A DNA stretch of 64,000 nt from Platynereis dumerilii. Taxonomy: Eukaryota; Annelida; Polychaeta; Phyllodocida; Nereididae. Within the stretch, counting starts at the first letter, position 1. The number at the start of each line of letters is the position of its first letter. The notes under the pieces are model-generated. The model had not been told where the DNA came from, made no database searches, and saw only the letters and a program-made list of their open reading frames with translations. Of the stretch, positions 36,742 through 49,137 are shown one piece after another. A program made the position numbers and the translations under genes. The DNA is taken from contig JAPTHN010000008.1 of NCBI GenBank assembly GCA_026936325.1, forward strand, positions 20,420,703-20,484,702, written 5' to 3'.

Positions 36742-37154
36742 ACTTACACCTAAAACAAAACAAAATAAAACAAACCAAAGAGATTAAAAAAAAAAGAAAA
36801 TAAAACAAGAAGGATTTGCGAGAAGAAGAAAACTGCTATAAACTATTTGACAAGTGGGATTAATTTAATCACATGAAAGTATCAGTTGAAAAAAAAATCC
36901 AAAAGGAATCACATTGACATTTATACGATATAAAATTTATACATATTCTGATAATTTTCTAGGATATACAAGGCTAATGCATCTGGAAGGTATTTGAAAT
37001 TTTCAATCACACACTAAAAAAGCTACAGAGGCATCCCTTACATTTTTAGAATTTGGTTATAAATTAAGAAAACAACTAATAATAATAATAATAATAGGTA
37101 TTTGTATAGCGCTAATTCCAGTAAACTGCTCACTAGCGCTTGTGCATGCTGGAT

Positions 37155-40100
37155 TTATCTGTAGAAACTTTTAAACAGGTAAGTCTTAAGATTTCTCTTA
37201 AAACCTTCGAGTGTTTTGGAACCCTTGACTATCTCTGGGAGTTGGTTCCACAGTTTCGGAGCGGCATGCGAAAAGGCTCTGTCTTCATATTTGTTTTTAT
37301 TGCAGGAGGGTGGTTCATTTAAGAGCATTTTGTTATTGCTTCTCAGATTGCAGTTTCGTTCAGATTTTGGCTGAATCATATTTTGAATATACAAGGGAGC
37401 TTGCCCGTTTATTGCTTTCCAAGTTGTTAACATGAGTTTGAATTGTATTCTTGCTGGAATGGGCAGCCAATGCAGTTGCTTCCTATGCTGGCTTACACTG
37501 TCATGCTTTCTCAATTTTTCAATGAGTCGAACGGCTGAGTTCTGGGCCACTTGAAGTTTATGCAGCAAACGACTCGATGTTCCATAGAGAAGACCATTTC
37601 CATAGTCTAGGTGAGGTGTGACAAGAGCATTGACCGCTGTTTTACAGGTTTCCTTGTCCAATGACTTCCTGATTTTTGAAATATGCATTCCGACACATTT
37701 TGTTAACTTGTTTTTCCATGGTCATGTTTTTGTCAAAGATTACACCCAGATTTCTAACATGATCAACTGCATTAATTTTGACATTGTCGACATTGATTGA
37801 CAATACTTGGAGTTTATTAAGTTGATGTGGACTGCCAATGAGCAGTAGTTCTGTTTTTTCTCCATTGTTACAAAGCTTGTTTTCATGGAGAAATTTTCTG
37901 ATATCAGCAATGCACTTTTCCATTTTGACTACGGCATTTTCTTGTTCTGAGAAAGTTGGTTTGAAAGAGAGTATAAGTTGCTCGTCATCGGCATACTTTT
38001 GGTCTTTCACTTGGTGTTTTTCAGCCACTTCACTTAATGGAGCGATGTATGAATTAAATAGGATTGGTCCTAATTTTGAACCTCGAGGAACTCCAAATTT
38101 GAGTGGCAGTCTGGTTGATGTCTTGTCGTTAATTATCACCGACTGTGACCTTTCAGAAATGTATGACTTGAACCAGCATAGCGCAGAATCATGAATACCA
38201 TATCTGCTTTCTAAACGTTTCAGTAGAATCTTGTGATCAATTGTGTCAAAAGCGGCTGAAAGGTCCAACAGTACAAGCATCGTTACTTCACCATTGGTCA
38301 TATTCAACATGATATCGTCATGGATCTTTGTCAGAAGGGTTTCAGTGCTGTGGAATTTTCTGTAAGCTGACTGTTTCTCATCGTCCAGGTTGTTTGAAGT
38401 AAGATGGTCTGTGTATTGTTTAATAACAGCACTTTCAATAAGTTTGCCAAGGAATGACAGGTTTGATACTGGTCTATAATTCTTTTTGATTAGATCCAAT
38501 CCACATTTTTTCAACAAAGGTTTTACTAAAGCATGTTTTAGCTCAAGAGGCATTTCTCCCCGTGTGAGTGACTTATTGACGACATTGGTTATAACTGGGA
38601 GGTATTCATCAATACATTGGAGCAAAAGCCATGTGGGAATAGGATCAAGTTGGCAGTGTTTAACTGGCATTTCTCTGATCAGTTTCTTTATGTCACTTTG
38701 AGATAGCCTTCTGAAGTGTCGGAGTGTATGAGGGGCAGTTTCGATATTGTTAGCAGTATCATTGTGCGTGGATTCCAACTTAGACCTGAGTGTTTTAATC
38801 TTTTCATCAAAGAACTTATTGAAATCATTTGCCAAGTCAATTTCATTTGTGTGTGGTGGGAGAGGTAGTTCTTGTTTTCTGTTCAGACTTGAGTTCAGTA
38901 ACTTGAACAACTTCTTAGCATCACCATTAGAATCTTTAATCTTGACTCGCAGATCTTCCGATTTGAGGTGACTCAGCTGCAGATTCAATGCATTTCTTTT
39001 TTCTTTGAATGACTCCCAGTCATATTCAAGTCTGGTTCTCCTCCATAATCTCTCTGCTTTCCCCTTTTCTGATTTTAGAAGCTTGATATCAGCATTGTTG
39101 AATGGAGTGGGCGTGCGTAGAGTTACTTCTCGGATTTTAATGGGAGCATGTTTCTCCAGAACCTCTTCAGTAGAATTATAGAGTCGAATAAGTTCATTAA
39201 GATCTTTCTGTTCCATCCCACTTACAGACAGATGTCTTCCAATGTCTTTTTTGAAATCTTGAACAACAATTTTTCTAGTTTTTCTGAAACTGATTTTCTT
39301 CTTGGGTTTTTTTGCTTTCTTGATTGGAATGTCAAACAGAATGCAGTTATGATCAGAGAGCAGGTCACTGACCCTACAATTATTCAATATGGATTTTTCT
39401 CGAGTAATAACAAGGTCCAGTGTATTGCCATCTTTGTGTGTTGGTGCAGGGACATGTTGCACAAGACCAAACATTTCAAGGATGTCATTGAATTTAATGG
39501 CCTTTTTATCGTCCCGTTTATTCACATGAAAATTGAAATCGCCAGTAATTATGATTTCATTGTTGAATGTTTGATAGTGTCCCAGAAACTTTGTGAATTC
39601 AGTGAAGAATTCTGCAATGCTGTATTTATTTTTGTTGGATGACTCTGGGCGGTAAACTAGAAGAATTGTGACAATTTTCCCGTCCATTTGGACTTGGATT
39701 TCCATGTGTTCAAAGGTCTTGGTCTTCATGCGATCTTTTTGAATTGCTTGAATGCCAGATTTGACAAGGCAACCTACTCCACCACCTGGTCTTCCTAAAC
39801 GAGGTGAGCTAAGAAAGAAATATCCACCATTTTGCTCCAACTCGCCGATTTCAACTTTATCATCATCTTTTAGCCAAGTCTCAGTGAAAAGAAAGATATC
39901 TAGATCATATTCGTCATTGTAGTCCTTAACAATTTGCGTTTTCTGTCTCAAACTCTGAGCATTCCACACACAGGTTTTCAGAATATTGTTTGGTTTGAGA
40001 ATAGTCTTTTTGGGATGAATGCTTATATGTTCGGCAGAAGCTGACATGGAGTCATTTTGAGCTAAAATCTCAAATCTGTTTGAGAGTTTGACTGAGCTAC

Positions 40101-40221
40101 TGTTGTGAATTACACGGTTTACATTTGACTGAGTTGCGGCTGTTGCTGGTCGTAGCCCATTGACATGTCTATTTAGACCAGTTCGCAAGGCATCAGAATA
40201 AAGCTTTCTATATGTGTGCAT
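37155..40221 (-). pseudogene. LINE ORF: endonuclease-reverse transcriptase with one frameshift
   Basis: The 859-codon frame 40221-37642 holds the endonuclease marks FTETWL, ITGDFNFHV and LLSDHNCILF. It then holds the RT marks KNYRPVSNLSFLGKLIE, LLDLSAAFDTIDH, FGVPRGSKLGP and YADDEQLIL. The C-terminal RT region continues in another frame, 37688-37155, as KIRKSLDKETCKTAVNAL to QLHWLPIPARIQFKL and LKTYLFKSFYR. GVPRGS in place of the usual GVPQGS, and E after YADD where T is common, are unusual and may weaken activity. No other interruption was seen. Confidence 0.9.
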
Positions 40222-40267
40222 TGTTATTATCTGTTTGATGTCAGAATTCGATAAGCAAGCAATATGT

Positions 40268-40506
40268 GATCTGTCAGTTAGTGACTAGATCAGACAATTT
40301 AAAAGTGATCTGTCAGTTGGTGACTAGATCAGAACAACTTAATAGTGATCTGTCAGTTAGTGACTAGATCAGGACAATTTAAAAGTGATCTGTCAGTTGG
40401 TGACTAGATCAGAACAACTTAATAGTGATCTGTCAGTTAGTGACTAGATCAGAACAATCTAATAGCGATCTGTCAGTTAGTGAATAAATCAGAGCAATTT
40501 AAAAGT
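40268..40506 (-). repeat. LINE 5' tandem units, about 6 x 40 bp
   Basis: GATCTGTCAGTTAGTGACTA begins at 40268, 40307, 40347, 40387, 40427 and 40467. Neighbouring units alternate between two variants (TTAAAAG and TTAATAG joins), giving an 80-bp super-period. The array lies directly upstream of the ORF start at 40221, where a LINE promoter would be. Confidence 0.92.
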
Positions 40507-40745
40507 GAAATAGCAGGCAATTAAATTGCAAGTTATTGCACTAAAATCACCTGGAAATAGCATAAAAAGGGTAAATAACAGGAAAGAAACACTTTACCGA
40601 CATTCACACACAAGAACAGCAGTCAAATATGCCCAGAACCTCTTTAAAAGACAAAAATATCCACTGCTGATTTTTCACTGTGCTCACAGCCAGAGAGCGC
40701 CACCAACTTTGATTTTAATACTGTGGACATTGACATTGTGTTAGT

Positions 40746-41860
40746 TACTTGAAATATAGGGATATCTCCCAATCACTCACTTCAATATATTGGCTCAAAA
40801 AACATGTGTAAACACCTAAGCTTGAAGACGTTGCTGCCTGGATCCAAAAGATTGACTTTAAAGACAATAATTTGTAATGAGCTAATTTGTTGCAAAATTA
40901 TAAGGAAACATGTTTGGATTGAAAATTTAAAAAGAAATAGTTTGAAATTTTAAGAAGTGGAAAAAAAAAAACCCGGAAAATGTGGGGAGGGGGTTGTTTG
41001 AAAAATAATTTAACAAAGAAAAAAAAAAGAAACAGTGGTACAAAACAATTCTAAAAATTTGAAGGAGGGGACTGGTAAAAAAAAGGTTGGAACAAATAAT
41101 TTTGGTGAAAAATTAGGAGGAGGGAGAATTTGAAAAATAGATATTTGAAAAATTGATATAAGGGGGGAAAAAGCAGGCAAAAGAAAAATTTGTTGGAAAC
41201 AATTTGTTGGAAATTTAAAAAAAAAATCAGAAGAATATATGCATTTGGATAGTTGGGGAGCACCATCAGATATAAAGGGAGGGGGGGGGGGCACTGGTAA
41301 TTTTAATGTTTCAATTGACAGGAAATCATTTATTTCATGATAACAGCGGCAGTAATTAGGCTATTTATTTTGAGTGTATAACGTCCTAAAATATTTCTTT
41401 TTAAATTAAACAAAACCATGTTAAGATATACCTCCACAGCCAGCAATTATTTTTATTCAAGAATTATTTGTTCCACCTAAACTGGACAAGAAATTATCTA
41501 TTAAAAAAATCCAAGCCTCCTCCTCCTCCTGGAGATTCAATATGGTTGACCCCTTATCCGTATTAGTGGTGTTCTTGACATTAAAATCTGAAGGAAGTCA
41601 AATTTAAGGATTTACGGATTTGTGTCATGCATCTGTTTTATAATACTTTTGTTTAATTCTTGTAAGTAATTCACCATTTGGTACAGTTTTACTGTTTGTG
41701 TTTTGAGCTTTGTTAAACAATGAGGCTTATATATTCTATATACTCCCATGGGCGTATAAGTGAACAACAAAGAATATATGAAATATACCAGCCAAATACA
41801 GGCTTCTGATTGGCTGCTGGCTCATAGGTATGGTATAATAATAATTACCATAACATATTT
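40746..41860. other. Non-coding stretch with purine-rich tract
   Basis: 40940-41295 is purine-rich, with GGGGG and AAAA runs. The rest is AT-rich. An open frame on the minus strand through 41010-41294 is low complexity (poly Phe/Pro) and is rejected. Confidence 0.45.
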
Positions 41861-44150
41861 GTTCAACTATCTGTGACCAAGGTCTTCGGTGAAATGTGGC
41901 TTTCATGATCCTTGGAAGAATTTGAACAAGAAGGTCAGGCCAGATTTATTCAGTTTTTGTTGTGTCAGTCTCTCTATGTTTCTCTGTTAGCTTTCACAGT
42001 TTCAATTGTGATTACTGAACTGACTTCCTTTGTGCGTTTCCTTGCCAGTAATTCTGCTAAAAGCATTTGACCTCTCAACATTTTCAATTTTGTATTTTAG
42101 AACACCACAAAGACATTAATGTATAATTTGTGCTTAGCATTGGATCAACAAAAACAATGATTAAGTATATATATGTACACCTCATTTTGGCATCCAACTG
42201 ACAATGAATGGGCTCATTCTCTAGGCAATAGATTATATATACATATACCCTTGCTTTTGCCTCTGTAAAGCCAGAATGTAGAAGTCTGGCTGTTGTCTTT
42301 GCAATACAATACCGTTTGGCAAGCACCCACTGAGAATGAATGGACAGTTACATTGATATTGACATCTATTGTTTTCAATCAACTCTTAATGTTATGGATG
42401 TCATGAGTCATCCGAAATGACAGCAGTCATTCTCTATAAATATAGATGTTTTTCTTGTTTTACATGCAGTATTACAACAAGCCTTTAAACAGAGAGACAT
42501 TTGTGCAGCACAGACATCTTCCATTGAGATAGTTCCACAAATTACAGCTGCAATTCCCAGCAAATGAATGGATCCACAAATCAGTCAAATTGACCATCCT
42601 CCACTTCTTGATGTCCAATTACGTTCACTGTATTGGTTACTCGCGATCTTTTATTCTCTCTGATGACCTCATGCAATGACCACATGCAATGGGACTGAGT
42701 CCGACTGACCATAAAAAAGTAGCACAAACTGACCAAATAACCTCAACCTTACTACAAATCAGATTGGCTGATTGACCATAGCAGAAAATACTAAAGCTTC
42801 TCATAGCAGTAGGCCTACGTTATGATAAAAACTCTGTAAATAGAGATCTCTTTGGTCATAGGCCAAAGCCTGACAACAGTCTTTCTTTATTTTTCATTAT
42901 TGTATTCAAAGGTGCCATGTTCTGAGCCTTTATCTGGACAGAAAATAGGTCAGTCAGAGAGGTTCTCACAAAGTAACACTTTCTTTTTCATCACTGTCTT
43001 TAAAATCTCATTCCATATCCAAGTTGTAAGCAACACTACTTCAAAAACATTGTGTGGATGAGCAAAACAGAGCAGGCAAGAGTGGTGATACTTTCGTCTC
43101 ACATTTGCAACACATTAACATTTATAAGTGTCTGCTGCACATACAAAGGAGAATAAGTTGTTCTTGGTTCCAGGTATACCCATGTATAATATTATTGTTC
43201 ACTGGAAACTTACAATGTTGAAAACATGACGTTTCAACCTCTCAGCTAGAGGTCTTGTTCATATGCAGAGGTATTGTTCACATGTGAGTGAAACACACAC
43301 ATATGAACAAGACCTCTAGCTGAGAGGTTGTAACGTCATGTCTTCAACATTGTAAGTTTCCAGTGAACAATAATATTATACAAACACACAAACAGTTTTA
43401 CTCTTGGTAATTCTCACTGGTCGTCTGTATTCTGAAAATATATTTTCAATGTAATTGATACTGTTTCCTCTGAACGTCCTTCTATATTCATTACAGGTTG
43501 TACAATGTTCAATTCAGAACCCCAAAAAGTAATTTAAAGGACATCGGAAAGACCTCTCAGATGTCATTGACTTTTGCAGGATGATGTTTTTCACAGGAGA
43601 TCGGGTGCTGAACTTTGAACCATTAAGTCTCACAAATTTCAATGAAACTTATTTCCCCAGACCCCAAGCCCCAACTTCAGCAGATTCTCTCTGGGTGCGA
43701 GGCCCCGGGGTTTTCCCTAATTTCACTTCAGCCCCTAACCTACAATGTAGATTAGCAGATGCAAAGGGATCCTGTGGCCTGGAAGAAACACTTATTACAG
43801 GAGAGCATTGGGATAGCTTGGGAGAGAACAGCCCATTATTACAACAAAGGTAGTGGTGACCTGACTTGTATGACGTTGAGGTCTTCTGTAAGCCTTCTGC
43901 AGATGTTCAGTAACTGTTGAGGTCTTTACGAAAAGGTCTTAGCCCAGTCCTCTGGGATCCCGAGGGCTTCAGTGCCTTGTCACAGAAGAGTAAGCCCCCT
44001 GATGTTCAGGTCATAAGACAGGATCAGCAAACGTCCTTCAAAAGATCATTGAAGATTGTCTTTCTAAATCGTGTTTCAAAGTTCCTCTTTGGACTTTCTG
44101 TCCAAAACTAGCACTATCTTCAGAAGGGCAAAGGACATTGATGAATAAGA
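41860..44150 (+). repeat. Repeat R, copy 3 (left arm of a large inverted duplication)
   Basis: Blocks pair in reverse with 44330-48030. Examples are 41865-41940 with 48030-47962, 41940-42030 with 45840-45760, 42340-42600 with 45480-45240, and 43860-44130 with 44570-44340. The central spacer is only about 180 bases. It contains the inserted hairpin at 43185-43380. No reading frame of note. Confidence 0.8.
43185..43380. repeat. Hairpin with 81-bp arms
   Basis: The arms are 43185-43265 and 43300-43380. They match at 79 of 81 positions and the loop is 34 bases. The reverse strand of the left arm reads CATATGAACAAGACCTCTAG, then CTGAGAGGTTGAAACGTCAT: a small stem-loop before GAAACGTC. That arrangement recalls the 3' half of hammerhead motifs in Penelope-like terminal repeats. 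Confidence 0.9.
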
Positions 44151-44329
44151 CCTTAGTATATATTGAAACATTATTTATCTGCAAGTGGGACCAAATGAAA
44201 AAGCTGCAAGCCTGCACGTAATTGCTGAACAAATTCTAGTTCAAACATTAACATAAACTTTAGTAATATTCAATTATTCATGGTTGAGCTAAATTGCTGA
44301 AATAATTTGTTCAGCATTTACCTTTGTCC

Positions 44330-47300
44330 TTGCAAGAGGAAGTACAATTTGGAAAGACAATTGAGTGAAACAACAAGGACCTTTTGAAGGACGGTCACAG
44401 GTGGGTTGACTCTCTTGTGACAGGGCCCTGAAGCCCTTGAGATATTAGAGAACTACTCAAAGATTTTGCTAAAACTTCAATTTAGGACCTCTGGCACTGC
44501 CCTGAGGCTCTGCAGAAGGAACTAAAGACCCCAAAGTAATGCGAGTCAGGTCACTACGACCTTTGTTGCTATAGTTGGCTGTTCTCTCTGAAGCTATTGC
44601 TATTCTAATGCACTCCTTCAGCTTTTGTTCCTCCCAGGCCTTTGGACCGCTTTTCGTTCGAGATTACTAACTGTTAACCCAGGGTTGGGGCTGGAATTAA
44701 ATTAGGACAAACCCTGGAGCCTTGCAACCTTGGAAAATGGGTTCTTTCAAATATGTTTTTGGGTTTTCCTGTGAAGAAGTCATCCTGAAGATTTCATCAG
44801 TGGGTTCTTTTCAACAACCTTTCATTTGATGTTGGGGGTTTAGAATTAAATCAGAGTCAGAATTGAGAGTAGAAAATCTGTGTCTTTGAAAGTTTGAAAT
44901 GACATTTACGTTGCGGGTTAAGAAGCAGGACTCTCAGAAAGGTTGCTGATTCGCAAACGACAATATCATGGGCAAATTTCTTATAGATCTCTGTTTACAT
45001 ATGGGTTTTTAACATAAATGTGGAAATGGGAATCAGTTGTATTTCCTGCAATGGTCAATCAGCCAATCTGATTAGTACATGCAGTCCGGTTGTTGAGGTT
45101 ATATGGTCTGTTTGTGCTGAATTGCTTCGGTCAATTCCTTTGCATGTGGTCATTACACAAGGTCGTTACGGTGGGAGCAAAGATCACGACAAAACCAATA
45201 CAGTGAACATAACTGGGCATCAGGGGTGGATGACGGTCAATTTGGCTGATTTGTGGATCCATTCAATTGCAGGGAATTGCAGCTGTAATTTGTGGAACTG
45301 TCCCAGCGAGAGATGTCTGTGCTTGATCAATGTCTCTGTATTTAAGGCTTGGCGTAATCCTAAAATGAGAAATACATCCTCATTTACGGAGAATGACTAC
45401 TGTCATTTTGGATAACCCCTGACATACATAAGGAGTTGATTGAAAGCAATGGTAGTACTATGCCAATGTCATTGCAACCGCCCATATTTTGGTATAGGTC
45501 CTCAATTGATAAATCCGCTTGTCAATTATAATATAAGAGGGACACTGCCAAACCAGCACAGAATTGTCGATCAGATGCCTATTTTAAAATAAAACGTATC
45601 TATTCTAAATCATATTTTTTTGTTGATTTAGATGCCAATTAAGTACAAATACATAAAGACATATACCTTTCTTTTGTTCTTAATTTAAATCCACAAATAT
45701 GTTCAGAGCAAAAAGGGTGCCGCAGAATGACTGGTAAAGATATATATGCTTTCAAAACCAGTCAGTCGAGCAACCACAACGGAAACTCTGAAACCTAAAT
45801 AAAAGATATTGAGAGACTGACTAAACAAACATTAAGAAATCTAACATATGGGCAAGGCTTCAGTGTCATGACATTTTTGGTTACATCATCAGACATCATG
45901 TTTTTGCTCATTTAAGGGGTTTCTGATGTAAAAACGTCCATGGTGTCAACTAACATGCAATGTCTTGCCTCCATTTAGTAATTTCATTGTGATTTAAGTG
46001 CATGGTACGTATGGGTAATGGGAAAATTGCAGTGAAAGAGTACAGGTAGGTGGACATTCTTCGTGTCCTACTGCTACTTTTGGCCCAAAAGTTTTGGGTA
46101 TAATTATTTTTATGCCAGCTGTAAAATAGGTCGTATAGTGCAGTTCTGGTAGGTTTTAGTTACTGAACAATCATGAGATGATAATGAATGACTTTCCATA
46201 GCCCATTGGTGTTGATGTTGGTAATCAGAACGAAATGAATTTTTACCCACTTTTCATGTCTTTTCCGTTGCATCATCAGTCACTGTCAATTGCTCCCAGA
46301 TACCTTGGCACAATCCAAGCATGAACAAGGCCATTTTTAGCATAATTAGCATGGAAATTAACTGGAGTGACTTAAAATGGGACATACTCCCTTCAACAAT
46401 CATAATAACCCTTTCATATAGTTGATGTTGTAACTAAGCCAAAATGTTACATCATAAGACAGATATCAATTTTTGATATAATTTCATTCTCCAACATTTG
46501 ACAAATATACATTTGAAGAAGTTTTGTAACATTTGATCATAATTGCTGACTTTTGATTTAGAATGGCTGGATTTGGCTAGACGGGTAAGAGCCAGCGAAT
46601 CAAAATTGTTGCTGCCCAAGTGGCTTTTTTCTTGGTTACATCATAAGATATTCTCATACTTGATGGTTTACAGTCGATTTTTCTCAGTGCACACTATCAG
46701 ACACAGTTCATTGAGTGCAAGAATCAATGAATAACGGACAAATTTACCTGATTTCTCAACTTTTGTTGGAAAATGTTAAATGTGGATATAATAAAAACGC
46801 ATTGAACGTTCAGTCTGTTACGATAGTTTACTGTCATGTTACATCATCAGATTAATATTCCTGTTTGTCTTTTAAGGTCTGTTCCAATGTGGTTCCGCAT
46901 GAGACAAATAACAGAAATGAAAACAAGTATAGTGTATATCCGTTTTATCATTCATAAATTAAATAACTTCCTTGCTTTTTGGAGATTCTTTCTTATTATG
47001 TAACATGGACACAATTCCATGATTGGCTGTTTTGTGTCATGGTTACATCATAAGGAAATATTGCCGTTTTCCTGGGAAGACTACACTTCCGGGAAGTAGT
47101 TAATTTTTCTAAGAGACCAGTTATTAGATTGATATCTGGCATAGCTTTTTCATAAAGCTCCTGGAGGCAGATACAGCTGAAATGTCTTTTATAAATTTTC
47201 TTATGAGGTAACAAAGACACCGCAAACCGGGTTTATGATCTACGGATTCTTCTTTGAGCATCATTGCCGCAGCTGAATTATGATATAAGTTTTAAAATCA

Positions 47301-48030
47301 AAGCTCATCACAAAGCGGTACATGTCTTTTCTTATCTGGACAGAATTCAGGCAGTATCTATCGATCGTTTCTTTTAAAAAAACTAAATTTGCATTATACT
47401 TTCAGTTCTGATGATGTAACTTGGACACGAAAACTATAAAATTGAAAATTAAACATGATGCTATGACAATAAAAGTCTATTTCAAAATAGAAAATATCTA
47501 CAGGTTCTACTTCAATCAAAATTAGCAGTAGCAAGTCATATTCAGTCCTAGATGAAGACACAGAAGCAAAATAAAATGGGTTTCGTGCCCTCGTTACGCT
47601 TTGCAACTTCTAACCTTCTTATACAGAAGGATAATACGATTTTAATCAAACTTTCGTAAAAATTCCCATACCCTATCAATTCAGACGCTGATTTGAAATA
47701 TTAAAACGGTATTTATACTAAAAAATATGGCTTTAAGTTGAAACTTGTGTCCTTGTTACATCATAAAAAATTTTGCTAAATTTTAATTCTCTTCCAGTAC
47801 ATGTTCAGCCAAAGTGATGATGTGAAAAATGCCCAATTCTATACTTATTGGCATCATGCAAAAACAAATTTGTTGTTTGCTACTTTAAATTGCAAAAATG
47901 TTTAATTTTGAGGTCTTATGATGTAACCAAAAACGCCATGACACCGAAGCCTTGCCCATATGTGACCTTGTTGCTCAAATTCTTCCACGGATCATGTTTT
48001 ACCCCAACCTCGATCAGATAGTTGAACAAA
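44330..48030 (-). repeat. Repeat R, copy 4 (right arm), split by a TIR element
   Basis: It is the reverse of copy 3. The arm is continuous from 44330 to 45840, is interrupted by the element at 45850-47957, and resumes at 47962-48030 with CCTTGTTGCTCAAATTCTTC. The 131-codon frame at 45020-45415 lies in this arm, has no recognisable motif and is not conserved in the other arm, so it is not called. Confidence 0.8.
45850..47957. mobile_element. TIR element GGGCAAGGCTTC with internal ~200-bp repeats
   Basis: GGGCAAGGCTTCAGTGTCAT on the left and ATGACACCGAAGCCTTGCCC on the right pair. The pairing continues into TTTTTGGTTACATCAT and ATGATGTAACCAAAAA. The 13-base word GTTACATCATMAG recurs inside at about 45881, 46268, 46445, 46635, 46838, 47042 and 47755, and inverted near 46992, 47198, 47403 and 47925. 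ATAT borders both ends. It is inserted in repeat R copy 4. No transposase was seen, and I could not place the superfamily. Confidence 0.8.
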
Positions 48031-48429
48031 ATGTCTCGTAACTCCTGTCCTGACTCAATCTTAGTGACACTAATGGTCTAATCTTGCTTGGTGAAGCTCA
48101 GCCTTGGTCTTTTCATTGGTGACCTCAAAGTTAATGGTCAACTGTGATGATAAGTAACTGATAAAGACAGAAAAAGTGGCAATTTCAAGGGTGAAGCTAT
48201 TCAAGCTGCAAAATGAAGCCAATTTTCCTTACCAAGGTTTTTCTTCAAAGTTCAGGGGCTGAGAGAGAGATGCCAAATTGAAAGGCAAATATTTCTATCA
48301 GAAATGCACCTATCAGATTGGAAGATAGAATGAATGGAGACATAAATTGATCATTAAGCAGTTGATAAGTATGCTATAGTTAATTAGTTATATCGCAGAT
48401 CAGGAATGTAAGTGGAAGTGAGATTACTG

Positions 48430-48680
48430 TGTCACAGACTTTGCTCACTGGAACAGTTCAACAAATTACAGCTGCAATTCTCAGCAAATGAATGGATCCA
48501 CCAATCAGTCAAATTGACTGCGATTTTCTATTGATGCCCAGTTTCACTCACTGCATTGGTTTTTCATGATCTTTGCTCCCATGCTGATGACCGCATGCTA
48601 CAACTCATACTGGCTGATTGCCCAACTCAGAAGGTACTGACTTTCCTATAGCTGGAGCACATAAAGTCATATACACTGAA
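48430..48680 (+). repeat. Repeat R, copy 5 (fragment)
   Basis: ACAAATTACAGCTGCAATTC, CAGCAAATGAATGGATCCAC and TCAGTCAAATTGAC match 42530-42590. The end, TGGCTGATTGCCCAAC, matches 42766-42780. Confidence 0.75.
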
Positions 48681-48924
48681 GTAAATAAAAAAGTAAAATT
48701 TTCCATGGTGACCCTCTTATTGTTGCAGCTCCAGATCCTTCAAGTTGGTCTGGCCTGTTGCCCGGCATACACCATAATAAGATCCTGGGTTCAATTTTAT
48801 GGTCTAAAATTTTTCATCAATTTGAATTTGTGTTGTGGCATTGAGAGGCAAGATGTCAGTATGGAGAGGCGAAATGCATACAGGAAGAGGCCATGTACAG
48901 AATCATATGAATTTCTTCCACTTA

Positions 48925-49118
48925 CAGGTGATTTCATTAGTACGCGATTCTTGGGTTCTAGACCACCTAAATACATGCCATTTTTAGTTAATCTGATTGG
49001 TTTAGAAACAACAGAATGTCACACATTAGATTTATCAAACATAGTAAGTGCTGGTTTAGCATTGATTCCTCACAGCCAAGTGTGAATGACAAGAATCGCA
49101 TGGTAATGAAATCACCTG
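48925..49118. mobile_element. Small MITE CAGGTGATTTCATTA with TA target
   Basis: The termini CAGGTGATTTCATTA and TAATGAAATCACCTG are inverses, extended inward by CGCGATTCTTG and CAAGAATCGCA. TA stands next to both ends. The 155-codon frame that crosses it (48618-49085) is therefore a chance frame. Confidence 0.8.
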
Positions 49119-49137
49119 TAATGACAGGAAAATATTA

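Larger units (their letters stand above)
37077..40506 (-). mobile_element. LINE (CR1/L2-like group), nearly full length
   Basis: On the minus strand, tandem 40-bp units (40268-40506) precede one long ORF with an APE-type endonuclease and a reverse transcriptase. A short 3' UTR ends in GCGCTATACAAATACC and a (TTA)n tail (37077-37096). That 3' terminus is usual for CR1/L2-type elements. No separate gag-like ORF1 was seen upstream. One frameshift is visible near 37675-37690, so the copy is recently dead or close to it. The true 5' end may lie past 40506, up to about 40745. Target duplications were not resolved. Confidence 0.9.

Noticed and set aside
38000-39642. Several plus-strand ORFs across the LINE
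   Set aside because: Shadows of the minus-strand endonuclease-RT frame.
41010-41294. Minus-strand frame rich in Phe and Pro
   Set aside because: Low-complexity translation of a purine-rich tract.
45020-45415. 131-codon frame
   Set aside because: Lies in the right arm of the inverted repeat; no motif, and the other arm does not keep it open.
48618-49085. 155-codon frame with a hydrophobic stretch
   Set aside because: Starts at a non-ATG, then crosses repeat R, a B-box-like sequence and a MITE with clear inverted ends.
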